Shown: positions 1 to 8,728 of the stretch, piece by piece
How positions within the stretch are numbered: position 1 is the stretch's first letter
Layout of the letters: each line of letters starts with the position of its first letter
Notes under the pieces: generated by a model
What the model was told of the DNA's origin: nothing
Database searches by the model: none
What the model saw: the letters and a program-made list of their open reading frames with translations, nothing else
Position numbers and translations under genes: made by a program
Assembly (NCBI GenBank): GCA_963931085.1
Contig: OZ006973.1
Location: 124,001 to 188,000, forward strand
DNA from: UMGS1994 sp944386155
GTDB lineage: Bacteria; Bacillota; Clostridia; TANB77; CAG-508
Length of the DNA: 64,000 bases
Direction: 5' to 3'

Positions 1-287
1 AAGGAATAATTGATTTTGTTATAAATTGTGCTTTTTCAGATATTGATACAGTTAAATGTAATGGTAGAGAAACATATAGGTTTAAAAACCTATTCAGACA
101 TTCTTCAAATATAATGGAAACATTTATTGATAAAGAGACTGGAATTACAGTAAGGAACATTGGAGATTGGATAATGGTAGGAGATAAGGAATATAATAAA
201 ATGATTGAAGGTTATATAGAGTTTAATACAGTAACAGAAAATGATCTAAGAGTACAAGACTCAGATGACTATACTGTTCAAAATTGA
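1..287 (+). CDS. 3' end of an unknown protein (partial)
   Basis: An open frame enters from the left edge (codons in phase with base 3) and stops with TGA at 285-287, giving about 94 residues. Codon use is AT-rich and AGA-biased like the rest of the window, so it is probably a real gene. The visible part has no signal peptide or membrane segment and ends in an acidic tail. I do not recognise the family. The stop overlaps the -35 box of the next promoter. Confidence 0.6.
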   Translation, partial: GIIDFVINCAFSDIDTVKCNGRETYRFKNLFRHSSNIMETFIDKETGITVRNIGDWIMVGDKEYNKMIEGYIEFNTVTENDLRVQDSDDYTVQN

Positions 288-312
288 AAAAATAGGAAAA
301 ATATGTTATAAT
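284..312 (+). promoter_or_regulatory. Sigma-A promoter for the GC-rich mini-gene
   Basis: TTGAAA at 284-289, a 17-base spacer and TATAAT at 307-312, with an extended -10 TG at 304-305. Transcription would start near 319 and give a leader of about 70 bases before the start at 390. Confidence 0.75.
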
Positions 313-343
313 AGCTAATAGATATTTACGACTTGTAATATCT

Positions 344-365
344 ATGCAAACATACTTGTTTGCAT
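344..365 (+). repeat. Perfect inverted repeat in the mini-gene leader
   Basis: ATGCAAACA, four bases TACT, then TGTTTGCAT. It lies in the 5' leader about 25 bases before the start codon, so it could be an operator or an mRNA hairpin. An imperfect inverted repeat (GATATT / AATATC, 321-342) sits just upstream. Confidence 0.6.
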
Positions 366-389
366 CGGCTACAAAAAAAGGAGGCAGAA

Positions 390-599
390 ATGTCTGTCAA
401 GGTCAGAGAAGAGTACCTGGAAATCCTGAAAGAAAGGATCGACTATGCACTCGGTGATTGCCAGGGCGCGCCAAACGAAATCGTCATTCCGATGCTTCTT
501 AACGTGCTGGACACGGCTCAAAAGGAGTTCCATCTGAATGGCCTAGAGCGTATGGCGGCGTGCAAATACATCACTGAGATGTACGGGTACAATTTCTAA
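390..599 (+). CDS. GC-rich 69-residue orphan protein
   Basis: I place the start at the ATG at 390 because AAAGGAGG lies 7-10 bases upstream; the longer frame from 360 would cross the leader hairpin. The product is a soluble, probably helical protein of 69 residues with two cysteines and no signal peptide or membrane segment. I do not recognise it. Codon use is entirely unlike the neighbours: many CTG, GTC, ATC, GAC and GCG codons and roughly half G+C, in a region that is otherwise very AT-rich. It contains the 8-base palindrome GGCGCGCC at 465-472. It has its own promoter and terminator, so it forms a self-contained unit, which suggests horizontal transfer. Confidence 0.7.
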   Translation: MSVKVREEYLEILKERIDYALGDCQGAPNEIVIPMLLNVLDTAQKEFHLNGLERMAACKYITEMYGYNF

Positions 600-610
600 G
601 CCAAGCACTA

Positions 611-646
611 CGGGAGGGTCTAAAAAGCCCTCCCGCGTGTGTTTTA
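611..646 (+). terminator. GC-rich terminator after the mini-gene
   Basis: A perfect 8-bp stem (CGGGAGGG 611-618 with CCCTCCCG 628-635), a nine-base loop and a T-rich tail. Read on the minus strand it can also stop transcripts of the anti-sigma operon. Confidence 0.75.
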
Positions 647-1558
647 GTTATTTTTATTAGAATTAATTTTTACATAATTTTTATATTCAGTTTGATCTTT
701 ATTAGAGAAATCTACATTTTTATTATTAATAATATTTTTTTCAATTAAGTAATTAGTTTCTTTATAATAATAATTTTCAAAAAATTCTACTGTTCTTAAA
801 ATCATATAATCATCTTTACTAATATAAGTGTCAACATATCCATTTTGATATTTTTTCCTTAATACAAAACAATTTTTACTATTTACCGAATCTTCTTTAA
901 CAGAAAAACCGATGCCGAAGTTTGAAATTGTAAGGAAAGAATAAAAATCATTTGGTATAAAATCTTTTCTATAAGAATAATCTACTATATTTTCTTCTAT
1001 TGTTTTGTTTTGATTATTTATAGTAGTAATATTAGTAGTATTTTCAGAATCATTAAATTCGATATAATAAATTTTATCAAGACTTTCAATTTTATATTTA
1101 TTTTCATAACAATAATAAACATATTCTTCTTTAGTATTTAAATTATCAGGAATATATTTATAATTTATAGTTTTGGTAATTTTATAATTATTAGATTCCG
1201 AAAGAGTAGAAATACTAGAATAAGTATTATTTACTATATTATTTATATAGTAAGCTTTTATTAATACGAAAACAATTACAAAAAGTATAAATAAAACAAT
1301 AATAAGTAAAATTAGTTTAATAAAATTAAAAATTCTATTAAATTTGTTTAAATGATTTAATAAAGTTTTGTCACTTTCATCCATTGTTTTTAAATTATCG
1401 AATATATCTGAACAAATATTATTGTAGTAATTTTTACAATCTTCACAAGTAGATAAGTGATTTTCAATAAATTTTTTTGTAGTATCATTTACAAGTTTAT
1501 CAGCATATAAGGAAGATAAATCTTGCACAATATCACAATCATTATTATTTTTCTTCAT
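644..1558 (-). CDS. Membrane anti-sigma factor with N-terminal zinc finger
   Basis: The N-terminus carries an anti-sigma zinc-finger signature (His at about residue 34 followed by Cys-x2-Cys, STCEDCKNYY), a cytoplasmic linker, one hydrophobic segment at about residues 92-118 and an extracytoplasmic Asn/Lys-rich domain. It overlaps the upstream sigma-factor gene by 14 bases, the usual arrangement in which the anti-sigma factor binds and holds its ECF partner at the membrane. The outer domain may sense an envelope signal; I cannot assign it to a family. By analogy with known pairs it is expected to release the sigma factor under envelope stress (inference). Confidence 0.8.
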   Translation of the reverse strand: MKKNNNDCDIVQDLSSLYADKLVNDTTKKFIENHLSTCEDCKNYYNNICSDIFDNLKTMDESDKTLLNHLNKFNRIFNFIKLILLIIVLFILFVIVFVLIKAYYINNIVNNTYSSISTLSESNNYKITKTINYKYIPDNLNTKEEYVYYCYENKYKIESLDKIYYIEFNDSENTTNITTINNQNKTIEENIVDYSYRKDFIPNDFYSFLTISNFGIGFSVKEDSVNSKNCFVLRKKYQNGYVDTYISKDDYMILRTVEFFENYYYKETNYLIEKNIINNKNVDFSNKDQTEYKNYVKINSNKNN

Positions 1559-2033
1559 TATCTATCATCTCCTTTAATTTTAATTTTGCTCTATAATAAG
1601 TTGTTCTAGCCCAACTTTCAGACTTTCCTAATATCTGACCGATTTCTTTAAAAGAAAAATCAGATTTAACACGCAAAAGAACAACGTTCTTTGAATTATC
1701 ATCAAGAGAAAAAATTTTTTTATATAGATTAAGTAAATTATCTTTATCTATGTATGAATCTTCAAAAGATTCATTATTAAAGTAGAATTCACTAATTTCA
1801 TAAATATCTATATTTTTATACTTATGATTTCTTTTTAAATAATCTATCCATTTGTTTTTTGCAATTTTGCAAAGCCAAGTTTTTATATTTGAATCATTTT
1901 TAAAAGTTTTTATATTTTTAATTGCACTATAAAAAGTCTCTTGCATTAATTCCTCAGAAAGATCTTTGTTATTAGTAAGAGCTAATAGATATTTATATAC
2001 AAACTTTGAATATTCATTATATATTTCATCCAT
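1545..2033 (-). CDS. ECF-family RNA polymerase sigma factor
   Basis: About 162 residues, typical ECF length. Region 2 is seen in ELMQETFYSAIKNI and region 4 in the C-terminal helix-turn-helix (FSFKEIGQILGKSESWART). I start at the ATG at 2033 because GAGGAG lies 7 bases upstream; the ATG at 2048 would add five residues and lacks a ribosome site. Co-transcribed with the overlapping anti-sigma gene, so probably controlled by it. The target regulon cannot be read from this window. Confidence 0.85.
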   Translation of the reverse strand: MDEIYNEYSKFVYKYLLALTNNKDLSEELMQETFYSAIKNIKTFKNDSNIKTWLCKIAKNKWIDYLKRNHKYKNIDIYEISEFYFNNESFEDSYIDKDNLLNLYKKIFSLDDNSKNVVLLRVKSDFSFKEIGQILGKSESWARTTYYRAKLKLKEMIDNEEK

Positions 2034-2054
2034 ATTATTTCTCCTCATTTATAT

Positions 2055-2082
2055 AGACTTTAGTTTATATAAATTCGTTACA
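2055..2082 (-). promoter_or_regulatory. Possible autoregulated ECF promoter
   Basis: On the minus strand TGTAAC (2082-2077) is followed after 17 bases by AGTC (2059-2056), close to the TGAAAC/CGTC pattern of ECF promoters, just upstream of the sigma gene. This is a weak match to consensus and is offered as a candidate only. Confidence 0.3.
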
Positions 2083-2187
2083 AAATATAAAAATATTTAA
2101 AAATATTTTATAATAAAATAAATAATAATTAAATTACTACTAAAATCAACACAATAATAAAATTTAGTAAAATTATTAATCTTTTCC

Positions 2188-2216
2188 TTGTAAAATTATA
2201 AAGAAATATGTATAAT
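2188..2216 (+). promoter_or_regulatory. Sigma-A promoter for the ribbon-helix-helix gene
   Basis: TTGTAA at 2188-2193, 17-base spacer, TATAAT at 2211-2216, upstream of the gene at 2341. The 120-base leader between holds nothing I recognise. Confidence 0.6.
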
Positions 2217-2340
2217 ATTAAATTGTAAGACGCATATAAATACTAAAGATACAAAATATAACAAAAAACTCATCAAAGAATATATTGTGAGTATATCTTA
2301 AAGTGAAAATATGTAATAAAATCTATTTGAGGTGAGTATA

Positions 2341-2538
2341 ATGCCAGATTTTGTTATAAAGAGCAAGAAAAAGAAAGAATATGAACAATTTACTTGTAGA
2401 ATTGAAAGTGATTTGTTAGAGAAAGTAAGATTAATCGTTTTAGATAATAATTTAAGCTCAGTAAATGAATTTATTAACGAATGTATAAGATTTTCCATTG
2501 ATAATTTAAAAGTAATGGAAGAAACAGATGAAAAATGA
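2341..2538 (+). CDS. Small ribbon-helix-helix (CopG/Arc-like) protein
   Basis: 65 residues. A basic N-terminal stretch is followed by a beta strand (EQFTCRIESDLLEKV) and two helices with the turn SSVNEFINECIRF, the pattern of ribbon-helix-helix DNA-binding proteins. The start at 2341 is preceded by GAGGTGAG at a normal distance; the upstream ATG at 2332 has no ribosome site. It stands alone with its own promoter and terminator. It could be an orphan antitoxin-like regulator; no toxin gene is adjacent. Confidence 0.65.
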   Translation: MPDFVIKSKKKKEYEQFTCRIESDLLEKVRLIVLDNNLSSVNEFINECIRFSIDNLKVMEETDEK

Positions 2539-2599
2539 ATATTTAAAAACTGGTTTACATGCTGGTTTCCACCAGTAAAAGAAGACTGGGATGAACATT

Positions 2600-2637
2600 A
2601 AAGTGTACACGGGAGAAAGTGTATGCTTTATTTTTAT
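2600..2637 (+). terminator. Terminator after the ribbon-helix-helix gene
   Basis: An 11-bp stem with two G-U pairs (AAAGTGTACAC 2600-2610 and GTGTATGCTTT 2619-2629) followed by a T-rich tail. A small CTGG/CCAG hairpin lies just upstream near 2563-2576. Confidence 0.65.
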
Positions 2638-2703
2638 CCACTTTTAGACGAAAAAATGTGGACAAGTAAATCATAAAATTAATATTCTTGCATAAATATT
2701 AAT

Positions 2704-3729
2704 ATGAAAATATTAACTGTTTTATTAGGAACTATTATAGGAGCTGGATTTATTTCAGGAGCTGAGATAAATTTGTTTTTTAACTCAATAGGGATATTTG
2801 GTTTGTTTGGAGTAATAATTTCTTCTATTATATTAGGCTTAACTATATATTTTTCTCTTACAAATAATAATAAATCATATAATGAACTTATTAGAAGTAA
2901 TCTAAATAATAAAATTTTAAAATTCATTTTACTTGGAATGATAAATATATTTTTAATAATTAGCTATTTTATCATGATTGCAGGATTAAGTTCTTTTTTT
3001 AGTGAGAGTATAAATATAGATTATTTTATATCTAGTATTATAAGCATTCTTATAATATTCATTATTGTAAATGGGGATATTAATAGAATAGAGAAATTTA
3101 ATAAATTATTTGTTCCTTTTTTAATAATATTATTATTTCTACTACCATTTCTAGTAAAAGATACTAATTTATTATCTTTAAATTTATATTCAAATAATGA
3201 TTTTAATAACAATTTTAATATTAATTTCTTTATATTAGGACTAATTTACGCAAGTTATAATTCAATTTCTTTAATTCCAATTGCTATAAAATTAAAGGAA
3301 AGTAACAATATTTCAAGAAAAAAATCTTTGTATATCTCCTTAGCTTTTTCATGTATAATTTCTATTTGTGGAATAATATTATTTATACTTTTAGAATCAA
3401 ATAAACAATTTATGAAAAATGAAATTCCTTTACTTGATATAATAAGTAATAAAAACAAGTACTTAAAACTACTCGTACAAATTGCTATTGCAATTTCAAT
3501 AGTAAGTACTGCAGTTTCACTTCAATATGTAGCAATTTTAAACATAGAAAAAAATAAAGATAATTATTTAAGAGATATAATTATAATGAATATAATTTCT
3601 ATAATTGTTTCAAGATTAGGATTTCAAAAATTGATAAAAATTTTCTATCCTTTATTTGGGTTAATTGGTATATTAAATTTTATTATTTTAATGAAAAATT
3701 ATTTTAAATATAGTAAAATAAAGTCATAA
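2704..3729 (+). CDS. YkvI-like multi-pass membrane transporter
   Basis: 341 residues, nearly all hydrophobic, with about ten membrane segments. The N-terminal motif GTIIGAGFISGAEI is the glycine-rich broken first helix seen in YkvI-type proteins of the APC/LeuT superfamily, which carry amino acids or other small solutes; the substrate is unknown. No strong ribosome site precedes the ATG at 2704, and no other start fits better. It is separated from its downstream neighbours by an independent promoter. Confidence 0.65.
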   Translation: MKILTVLLGTIIGAGFISGAEINLFFNSIGIFGLFGVIISSIILGLTIYFSLTNNNKSYNELIRSNLNNKILKFILLGMINIFLIISYFIMIAGLSSFFSESINIDYFISSIISILIIFIIVNGDINRIEKFNKLFVPFLIILLFLLPFLVKDTNLLSLNLYSNNDFNNNFNINFFILGLIYASYNSISLIPIAIKLKESNNISRKKSLYISLAFSCIISICGIILFILLESNKQFMKNEIPLLDIISNKNKYLKLLVQIAIAISIVSTAVSLQYVAILNIEKNKDNYLRDIIIMNIISIIVSRLGFQKLIKIFYPLFGLIGILNFIILMKNYFKYSKIKS

Positions 3730-3731
3730 TA

Positions 3732-3760
3732 TTGAAAAAAACGACAAGAATTGATATAAA
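3732..3760 (+). promoter_or_regulatory. Sigma-A promoter for the DUF5711-cvpA operon
   Basis: TTGAAA at 3732-3737, 17-base spacer, TATAAA at 3755-3760; start codon of the first gene at 3788. Confidence 0.6.
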
Positions 3761-3787
3761 TAAGATACAAAAGAAATAGGAGTAAAT

Positions 3788-4960
3788 ATGAAACAATATT
3801 CGTTAGAAAGATTTAAGGAAAGTAAAAGACTAAAAAGAAAATTCAAAATCACTTTAGTAGTTATGATTATTGCTATATTAATTACTATTATTGCTTTGTA
3901 CATGGCAAATAGTGATTTTAGAAAATTAATTGATGTCCATATATTAAAAAAAGAAATACATGAAAATGATGCAATACAATTAAAATTAGACGTTGAAGAG
4001 TTATCATATGTAAATGTATTTAATGATAATGTGATTACAATTAATGGTGGTGTATTGACTTTTTATTCTAACAAAGGAAAAGAAGAGGAGAATTTAGATG
4101 TAATATTGTCAAGTCCTATTTCTGATACAGATGATAAATATTTAGTTCTAGGAGATAAGAGTGGAAATAAATTATATTTAATTAATGATAAAAATATAAA
4201 ATGGGAAAAAGAAGTAGAGGGAAAGATTTCAAAAGTAAGTGTAAACAAAAATGGATATGTTTCTGTAATAAGTGTTGGAAATACATCTGAATCAGATATA
4301 GCAGTATTTAATGAAAAGGGAGACAATATTTTTACATACCATTTAGCAAGTACTTACGCAATAGATAGTGATATATCTAGAGATAACAAGTATTTAGCAA
4401 TCGCAGAAGTAGATTATTCAGGAGTTTCTGCAAAGTCACAAGTAAAGATTATATCTATAGATAATGTTCAAAAAGATAAGACAAAAGCTATAGTGCATAC
4501 ATATGAAGGAGAGGCTGGAGATATAATTACTGATTTAAATTATAAGGATAAAGATAATGCAGTATGCTTGTTTGATTCATATATAATAAATATTACTCCA
4601 GAAAAAAATGAAAAATTATATGATATAAGTAGTAATACATTATTTGCTGATGTTAATTTAAATAAAGGATATATAAAAATAGAAAAAGAATCAGAGAAAA
4701 TATTTAAATCTGATTATAGATTAAAAATAAGTGATTTAAATAATAAAGAAAAACTATATGCTTTAGAAGGAAATGTTAAAAAATTAAAAGCAAATAATGA
4801 TATGATGGCTATTATATCAGGAACAACAGTAGAATTTGTTTCAGATAATGGATGGCTATGCAAAAAATATATAGGTTCAAAAGAAATTAAAGATATCTAT
4901 ATTTCAAAAAATACTGCTGCAATAGTATATAAAGATAGAATAGATATAGTAACTTATTAA
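3788..4960 (+). CDS. DUF5711-like membrane-anchored beta-propeller protein
   Basis: 390 residues: a basic N-terminus, one membrane helix at about residues 20-43, then an outer domain of short repeated beta-rich units (for example DKYLVLGDKSGNKLYLI, DNKYLAIAEVDYSGV) that look like propeller blades. Architecture and wording match DUF5711 proteins of Clostridia, whose function is unknown. Ribosome site AGGAG precedes the ATG. It sits 12 bases before cvpA and shares its promoter, so the two are probably made together and act at the envelope. Confidence 0.65.
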   Translation: MKQYSLERFKESKRLKRKFKITLVVMIIAILITIIALYMANSDFRKLIDVHILKKEIHENDAIQLKLDVEELSYVNVFNDNVITINGGVLTFYSNKGKEEENLDVILSSPISDTDDKYLVLGDKSGNKLYLINDKNIKWEKEVEGKISKVSVNKNGYVSVISVGNTSESDIAVFNEKGDNIFTYHLASTYAIDSDISRDNKYLAIAEVDYSGVSAKSQVKIISIDNVQKDKTKAIVHTYEGEAGDIITDLNYKDKDNAVCLFDSYIINITPEKNEKLYDISSNTLFADVNLNKGYIKIEKESEKIFKSDYRLKISDLNNKEKLYALEGNVKKLKANNDMMAIISGTTVEFVSDNGWLCKKYIGSKEIKDIYISKNTAAIVYKDRIDIVTY

Positions 4961-4972
4961 AAAGGAGTTTTT

Positions 4973-5602
4973 ATGCAAATAGCAATAGATATAATTATTA
5001 TTCTTATTATTTTAATATGTACTTTTATTGGATATAAAAGAGGACTTGTAAAAGTAGTAGTAGGCTTATTATCTTTTATAATCGCATTAATATTAGCTGT
5101 AATAATATATAAACCAGTTTCAAATATTATTATAAATAATACAAATATTTATGATAATATAAAAGATGGAGTATATGAAAATATAAAAGATGAAGATATT
5201 GAGAACTCAGAAAGCGGAATAATTTCTTTTACAAGAAACTATATTATATCAGAAGCAAAAGACGCGACTGCCGAAATGATTTCTGAAAGTATTGCAGAAA
5301 TTGTTATTGATGTTTTAACTTTTATAATTATATTGATAATGACAAGAATTATTCTAATTTTCGTGAGTGTACTTTTCTCTTCAATAGCAAATTTACCAAT
5401 TATCAAGCAGTTTAACAAAGCAGGTGGACTTATATATGGGATATTACAAGGAATAGTAATTAATTATATACTTTTTGCATTAATTTTAATTGTAGTTCAA
5501 TTATCAAATGTAGATTCTAATTTTGTTAATGATACTATAAATAAATCTAAAATTGGAAATGTGCTTTACAATGAAAATGTAATTATAAATTTAATTAAAT
5601 AA
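4973..5602 (+). CDS. cvpA: CvpA-family membrane protein
   Basis: 209 residues with four membrane helices. The N-terminal part, with GYKRGLVKVVVGLLSFIIA after the first helix, is the CvpA signature, and the C-terminal half has the usual pair of helices around KQFNKAGGLIYGILQG. CvpA proteins were first linked to colicin V export in E. coli; in Gram-positives they are general envelope proteins of unclear role. AAAGGAG precedes the ATG. Last gene of its operon, followed by a strong terminator. Confidence 0.8.
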   Translation: MQIAIDIIIILIILICTFIGYKRGLVKVVVGLLSFIIALILAVIIYKPVSNIIINNTNIYDNIKDGVYENIKDEDIENSESGIISFTRNYIISEAKDATAEMISESIAEIVIDVLTFIIILIMTRIILIFVSVLFSSIANLPIIKQFNKAGGLIYGILQGIVINYILFALILIVVQLSNVDSNFVNDTINKSKIGNVLYNENVIINLIK

Positions 5603-5664
5603 AAAGATAAATATATAAGATTATTTTATAGAAAGATATAAAAAAGTTAATAAAAAATCAGTAT

Positions 5665-5711
5665 AAAGGAATATAAATACTTAAAAAGACAAGTATTTAT
5701 ATTCCTTTTTT
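5665..5711 (+). terminator. Strong terminator after cvpA
   Basis: Perfect 15-bp stem (5668-5682 with 5691-5705), eight-base loop, then six T. Confidence 0.9.
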
Positions 5712-5712
5712 G

Positions 5713-5741
5713 TTGATAATTAAAAATCTCTTTGATATAAT
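5713..5741 (+). promoter_or_regulatory. Sigma-A promoter for the LCP gene
   Basis: TTGATA 5713-5718, 17-base spacer, TATAAT 5736-5741. Confidence 0.8.
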
Positions 5742-5788
5742 AGGGCAAAATATGGTTTATAATCTACAATATAGGAGTTGAATATATA

Positions 5789-7303
5789 TTGAGTAGAAGA
5801 GAAAGACGCGAAAGAGAAGAAAGAGAAGCTAGAGAAAGAAAAAAACGTGAAAAAGAAGAGAAAAAAAGAGCAAAATTAGAAGAAAAATTATACAAAAAGA
5901 GACTGAAAGATAAGGAAAATAATAAAAAGAGAAATAATAAAACAAAAGTAACAAAGAAAAATACAAAAACAAATAAAAAATCTAGTAAATCAAAAAACAA
6001 ATCGAGAAATAAAGAGCCTAATTTTATAGTAAAGATATTAAAATTTATATTAAAAGTAATTTTGATTATAATTTTAATAATTTGCTTATTAGCAGGAATT
6101 TTAATAGGATATTTAGGTGTAAAAACAAATTGGGATAAAACTGAAATGTTAAAATTGTTTGCAAAAGAAACAACGTTGCTTTTAACAGGACAGACTGAAG
6201 AAGACCTAGAAAAACTTAAACCAATTTATTGCTTAGTTATGGGTGTTAGCAAAGATATAGATGTAAGCTTAACAGATACAATTATGGTTTGTGCATATTA
6301 TCCTAAGACTCAACAAGCATCTATATTATCAATCCCTAGAGATACATTTATAGGAGATAGCAGATATTCAGCTGGAGGTACAGATAAAGTAAATTCAGTA
6401 TATGCTTCTAACGGAAATGATCCTGAAGCAACTTTAAAAGAAGTAGAAGAGCTTACAGGGCTTGAAATAAATAATTATGCCTTAATTGATACATATGCTT
6501 TAGTAAATTTAGTAGATGAGATAGGCGGAGTATATTTTGATGTTCCAATAAATATGAAATACGATTCTAGGAAACAAAATTTACATATAAATCTTAAAAA
6601 AGGATATCAGTTAATAGATGGAGATAAAGCAGAACAATTATTAAGATTTAGAAAAAATAATGATGGAACAGGATATTCAGCAGAATACGGATCAGATGAT
6701 TATGGTAGAATGAGAACACAAAGAGAATTCATTACAGAAACAATCAAACAAACATTGAAGTTAAAAAATGTTACTAAACTAAATGATTTAGTAAAAATAA
6801 TTTTTGATAATGTAGATACTAATTTAGATGTTAATGAAGTATTAAAATATGTACCGGCTGCAGTAGAGTTTGATATAGCAAACATTAAATCAACAGCTCT
6901 ACCAGGAGCGTCAGAAAGAATCGGTCCGCAATCACTATGGTTTTTCTTACATGATGAAGTAGAAACAGAAGAAATCATAGATGAAATGTTTTTATTTAAT
7001 GAAAAAAATGAGGGAAACATAAGTATTGTACCAGAAGATTTAACAATACAATTATTAAATGGAACAGGAGAAGAATATATTTCTGAAGACATTAAAAACA
7101 AGTTAATTAATAGTGGGTATAATATAAAAGAAGAAAAATTAACTACCATCACTAAAAAGTCTAAATTAATTAATAGAACTAACAAATCAGATGAGTTTTC
7201 AAACGAATTGATAGATATTTTAAAAAATGTAGAATTAAAATCTGGACAACCAAATGATTATGCAATAGATTATACGATAATAATTGGACAAGATATGATA
7301 TAA
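5789..7303 (+). CDS. LytR-CpsA-Psr (LCP) cell-wall ligase
   Basis: 504 residues. An unusually long, Lys/Arg/Glu-rich cytoplasmic N-terminus (about 1-78) leads to one membrane helix (about 79-110) and the outer LCP domain with its core motif LTDTIMVCAYYPKTQQASIL followed by SIPRDTF. A C-terminal LytR_C-like domain begins near IQLLNGTGEE (about residue 420). LCP enzymes attach secondary polymers such as teichoic acids or capsule to peptidoglycan from lipid-linked precursors. Translation starts at TTG 5789 with AGGAG 11 bases upstream. Next to a D,D-carboxypeptidase, which fits a wall-building neighbourhood. Confidence 0.85.
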   Translation: MSRRERREREEREARERKKREKEEKKRAKLEEKLYKKRLKDKENNKKRNNKTKVTKKNTKTNKKSSKSKNKSRNKEPNFIVKILKFILKVILIIILIICLLAGILIGYLGVKTNWDKTEMLKLFAKETTLLLTGQTEEDLEKLKPIYCLVMGVSKDIDVSLTDTIMVCAYYPKTQQASILSIPRDTFIGDSRYSAGGTDKVNSVYASNGNDPEATLKEVEELTGLEINNYALIDTYALVNLVDEIGGVYFDVPINMKYDSRKQNLHINLKKGYQLIDGDKAEQLLRFRKNNDGTGYSAEYGSDDYGRMRTQREFITETIKQTLKLKNVTKLNDLVKIIFDNVDTNLDVNEVLKYVPAAVEFDIANIKSTALPGASERIGPQSLWFFLHDEVETEEIIDEMFLFNEKNEGNISIVPEDLTIQLLNGTGEEYISEDIKNKLINSGYNIKEEKLTTITKKSKLINRTNKSDEFSNELIDILKNVELKSGQPNDYAIDYTIIIGQDMI

Positions 7304-7306
7304 AAA

Positions 7307-7340
7307 ATAGGGGCTTATTTATATAAGCTCCTATTTCTAT
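7307..7340 (+). terminator. Terminator shared between LCP and D,D-carboxypeptidase genes
   Basis: A 12-bp stem with one G-U pair (7307-7318 with 7323-7334) and T-rich tail; it overlaps the stop codon of the convergent gene. Confidence 0.7.
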
Positions 7341-8649
7341 TATTATTATTTAAATGTCTAGTTCTTTTATATTTTATTTTATCCATCTTAAATTTTCTTT
7401 TTATTAATAATCCTGCAACTATTAAAATTAAAACTAAAACAGCAACTATTTTTAAAAATAAAGTAAATAAACTATTATTTTTTTCTTCTACATCGTGTGA
7501 TGCTATTAAATCTGCTGTATACGACAATCCATCTAAATCATATGTTACAGTTCCAACGACATCACCTTTTGATATTGGAGCTGATAGATTTTCTTTTAAA
7601 TTAATTTTAGGTTCTATAGTACTGTTTCTATTATCTAGATTAGCTAATACATTTACATCAGAGTTAATTAATAAGTCAAGAGATTTTGTATCATTTGTTC
7701 CATTTTCAATGTTAATAGTTGTAATTGAATTTGATTTTGCTTGAAGTTTCATAAAAGAATAATTATTAAAAGCAAAATTAAACATATTTATTGCATCTAC
7801 ATATCTTGTGTTTTTATCAGGCGATCCTAATACAACTGATATAAATTCAAGCCCATTATTATTAGCAGCTGCGACTAAACAATTACCTGCAGGAGTAGTA
7901 AATCCTGTTTTAATTCCTATAGCATAAGGATAATAATAATTATTTTCAACATCATTATTATTAACGATTATCAGAGAATTAGTATTTTTAAAAGTTCTAT
8001 CATTATATGGATATAACTTAGTTGCAGGTAATGTATATGAAGTTGTTGCTACTATTTGTCTGAATGTTTCGTTTTTCATACAATACTGAGCAATTTTTGC
8101 TAAATCATGAGCAGTTGTATAATGGTTATCATCATGTATGCCATTTCCATTCATGAAATGTGAATTAGTACATCCAATTTCTATAGCTTTTTCATTCATT
8201 AGATTTACAAATTCTTCATATGATCCAGATATATGTTCACCAATTATAACAGCAGCTTCATTAGCTGATGCAAGCATTAGTGCATATAGTAAATCTCTTA
8301 TACTTAGTGATTCTCCAACTTGTATATTTGCATTTGTATATCCAGAAGGAATAGAAGTTACAGCATATTCACTAACAGTTGCCATTTCATCTAAAGAACA
8401 ATTTTCTATAGCAATTATTGCTGTTAATATTTTCGTTGTACTTGCTGGATAATTTCTTTCTTCTCCATTTTTTGAATAAATTACTTTTCCTGTTGAAGAT
8501 TCGATTAAAATTACAGCTTCTGATTGTATTGAAGAATTTAAACTATCAAAATCTTCTTTTGTACTCGCAGAAGAGAATAAAGGGAAAAATAATGTTTGGA
8601 CTAATATTACGAGCAATATTAGTTTAGATAATCTTTTAGTTAGTTTCAT
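7315..8649 (-). CDS. D-alanyl-D-alanine carboxypeptidase (S11, PBP5/DacF type)
   Basis: 444 residues. A signal peptide (about 1-28) precedes the penicillin-binding fold with the three active-site motifs: S70-T-T-K, S-A-N in LASANEAAV, and K-T-G in GIKTGFT. A beta-rich domain follows and, near the end, one membrane helix with a basic tail anchors it. It trims the terminal D-alanine of wall pentapeptides and so limits cross-linking. I start at 8649 (MKLTKR) because GAGGAG lies 8 bases upstream; the ATG at 8667 has none. A TGTCGAA heptamer lies in the upstream region (8695-8701, minus strand). Confidence 0.9.
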   Translation of the reverse strand: MKLTKRLSKLILLVILVQTLFFPLFSSASTKEDFDSLNSSIQSEAVILIESSTGKVIYSKNGEERNYPASTTKILTAIIAIENCSLDEMATVSEYAVTSIPSGYTNANIQVGESLSIRDLLYALMLASANEAAVIIGEHISGSYEEFVNLMNEKAIEIGCTNSHFMNGNGIHDDNHYTTAHDLAKIAQYCMKNETFRQIVATTSYTLPATKLYPYNDRTFKNTNSLIIVNNNDVENNYYYPYAIGIKTGFTTPAGNCLVAAANNNGLEFISVVLGSPDKNTRYVDAINMFNFAFNNYSFMKLQAKSNSITTINIENGTNDTKSLDLLINSDVNVLANLDNRNSTIEPKINLKENLSAPISKGDVVGTVTYDLDGLSYTADLIASHDVEEKNNSLFTLFLKIVAVLVLILIVAGLLIKRKFKMDKIKYKRTRHLNNNNRNRSLYK

Positions 8650-8728
8650 ATATATCTCCTCATACACATAAATTAAAATAAATATACATTATTTTTCGAC
8701 AAAAAACAATAGAAAGAAGGGATAAAAA

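Noticed and set aside
360..389. Extended start of the GC-rich gene at 360
   Set aside because: The extension crosses the leader inverted repeat and lacks a ribosome site, while ATG 390 has a strong one.
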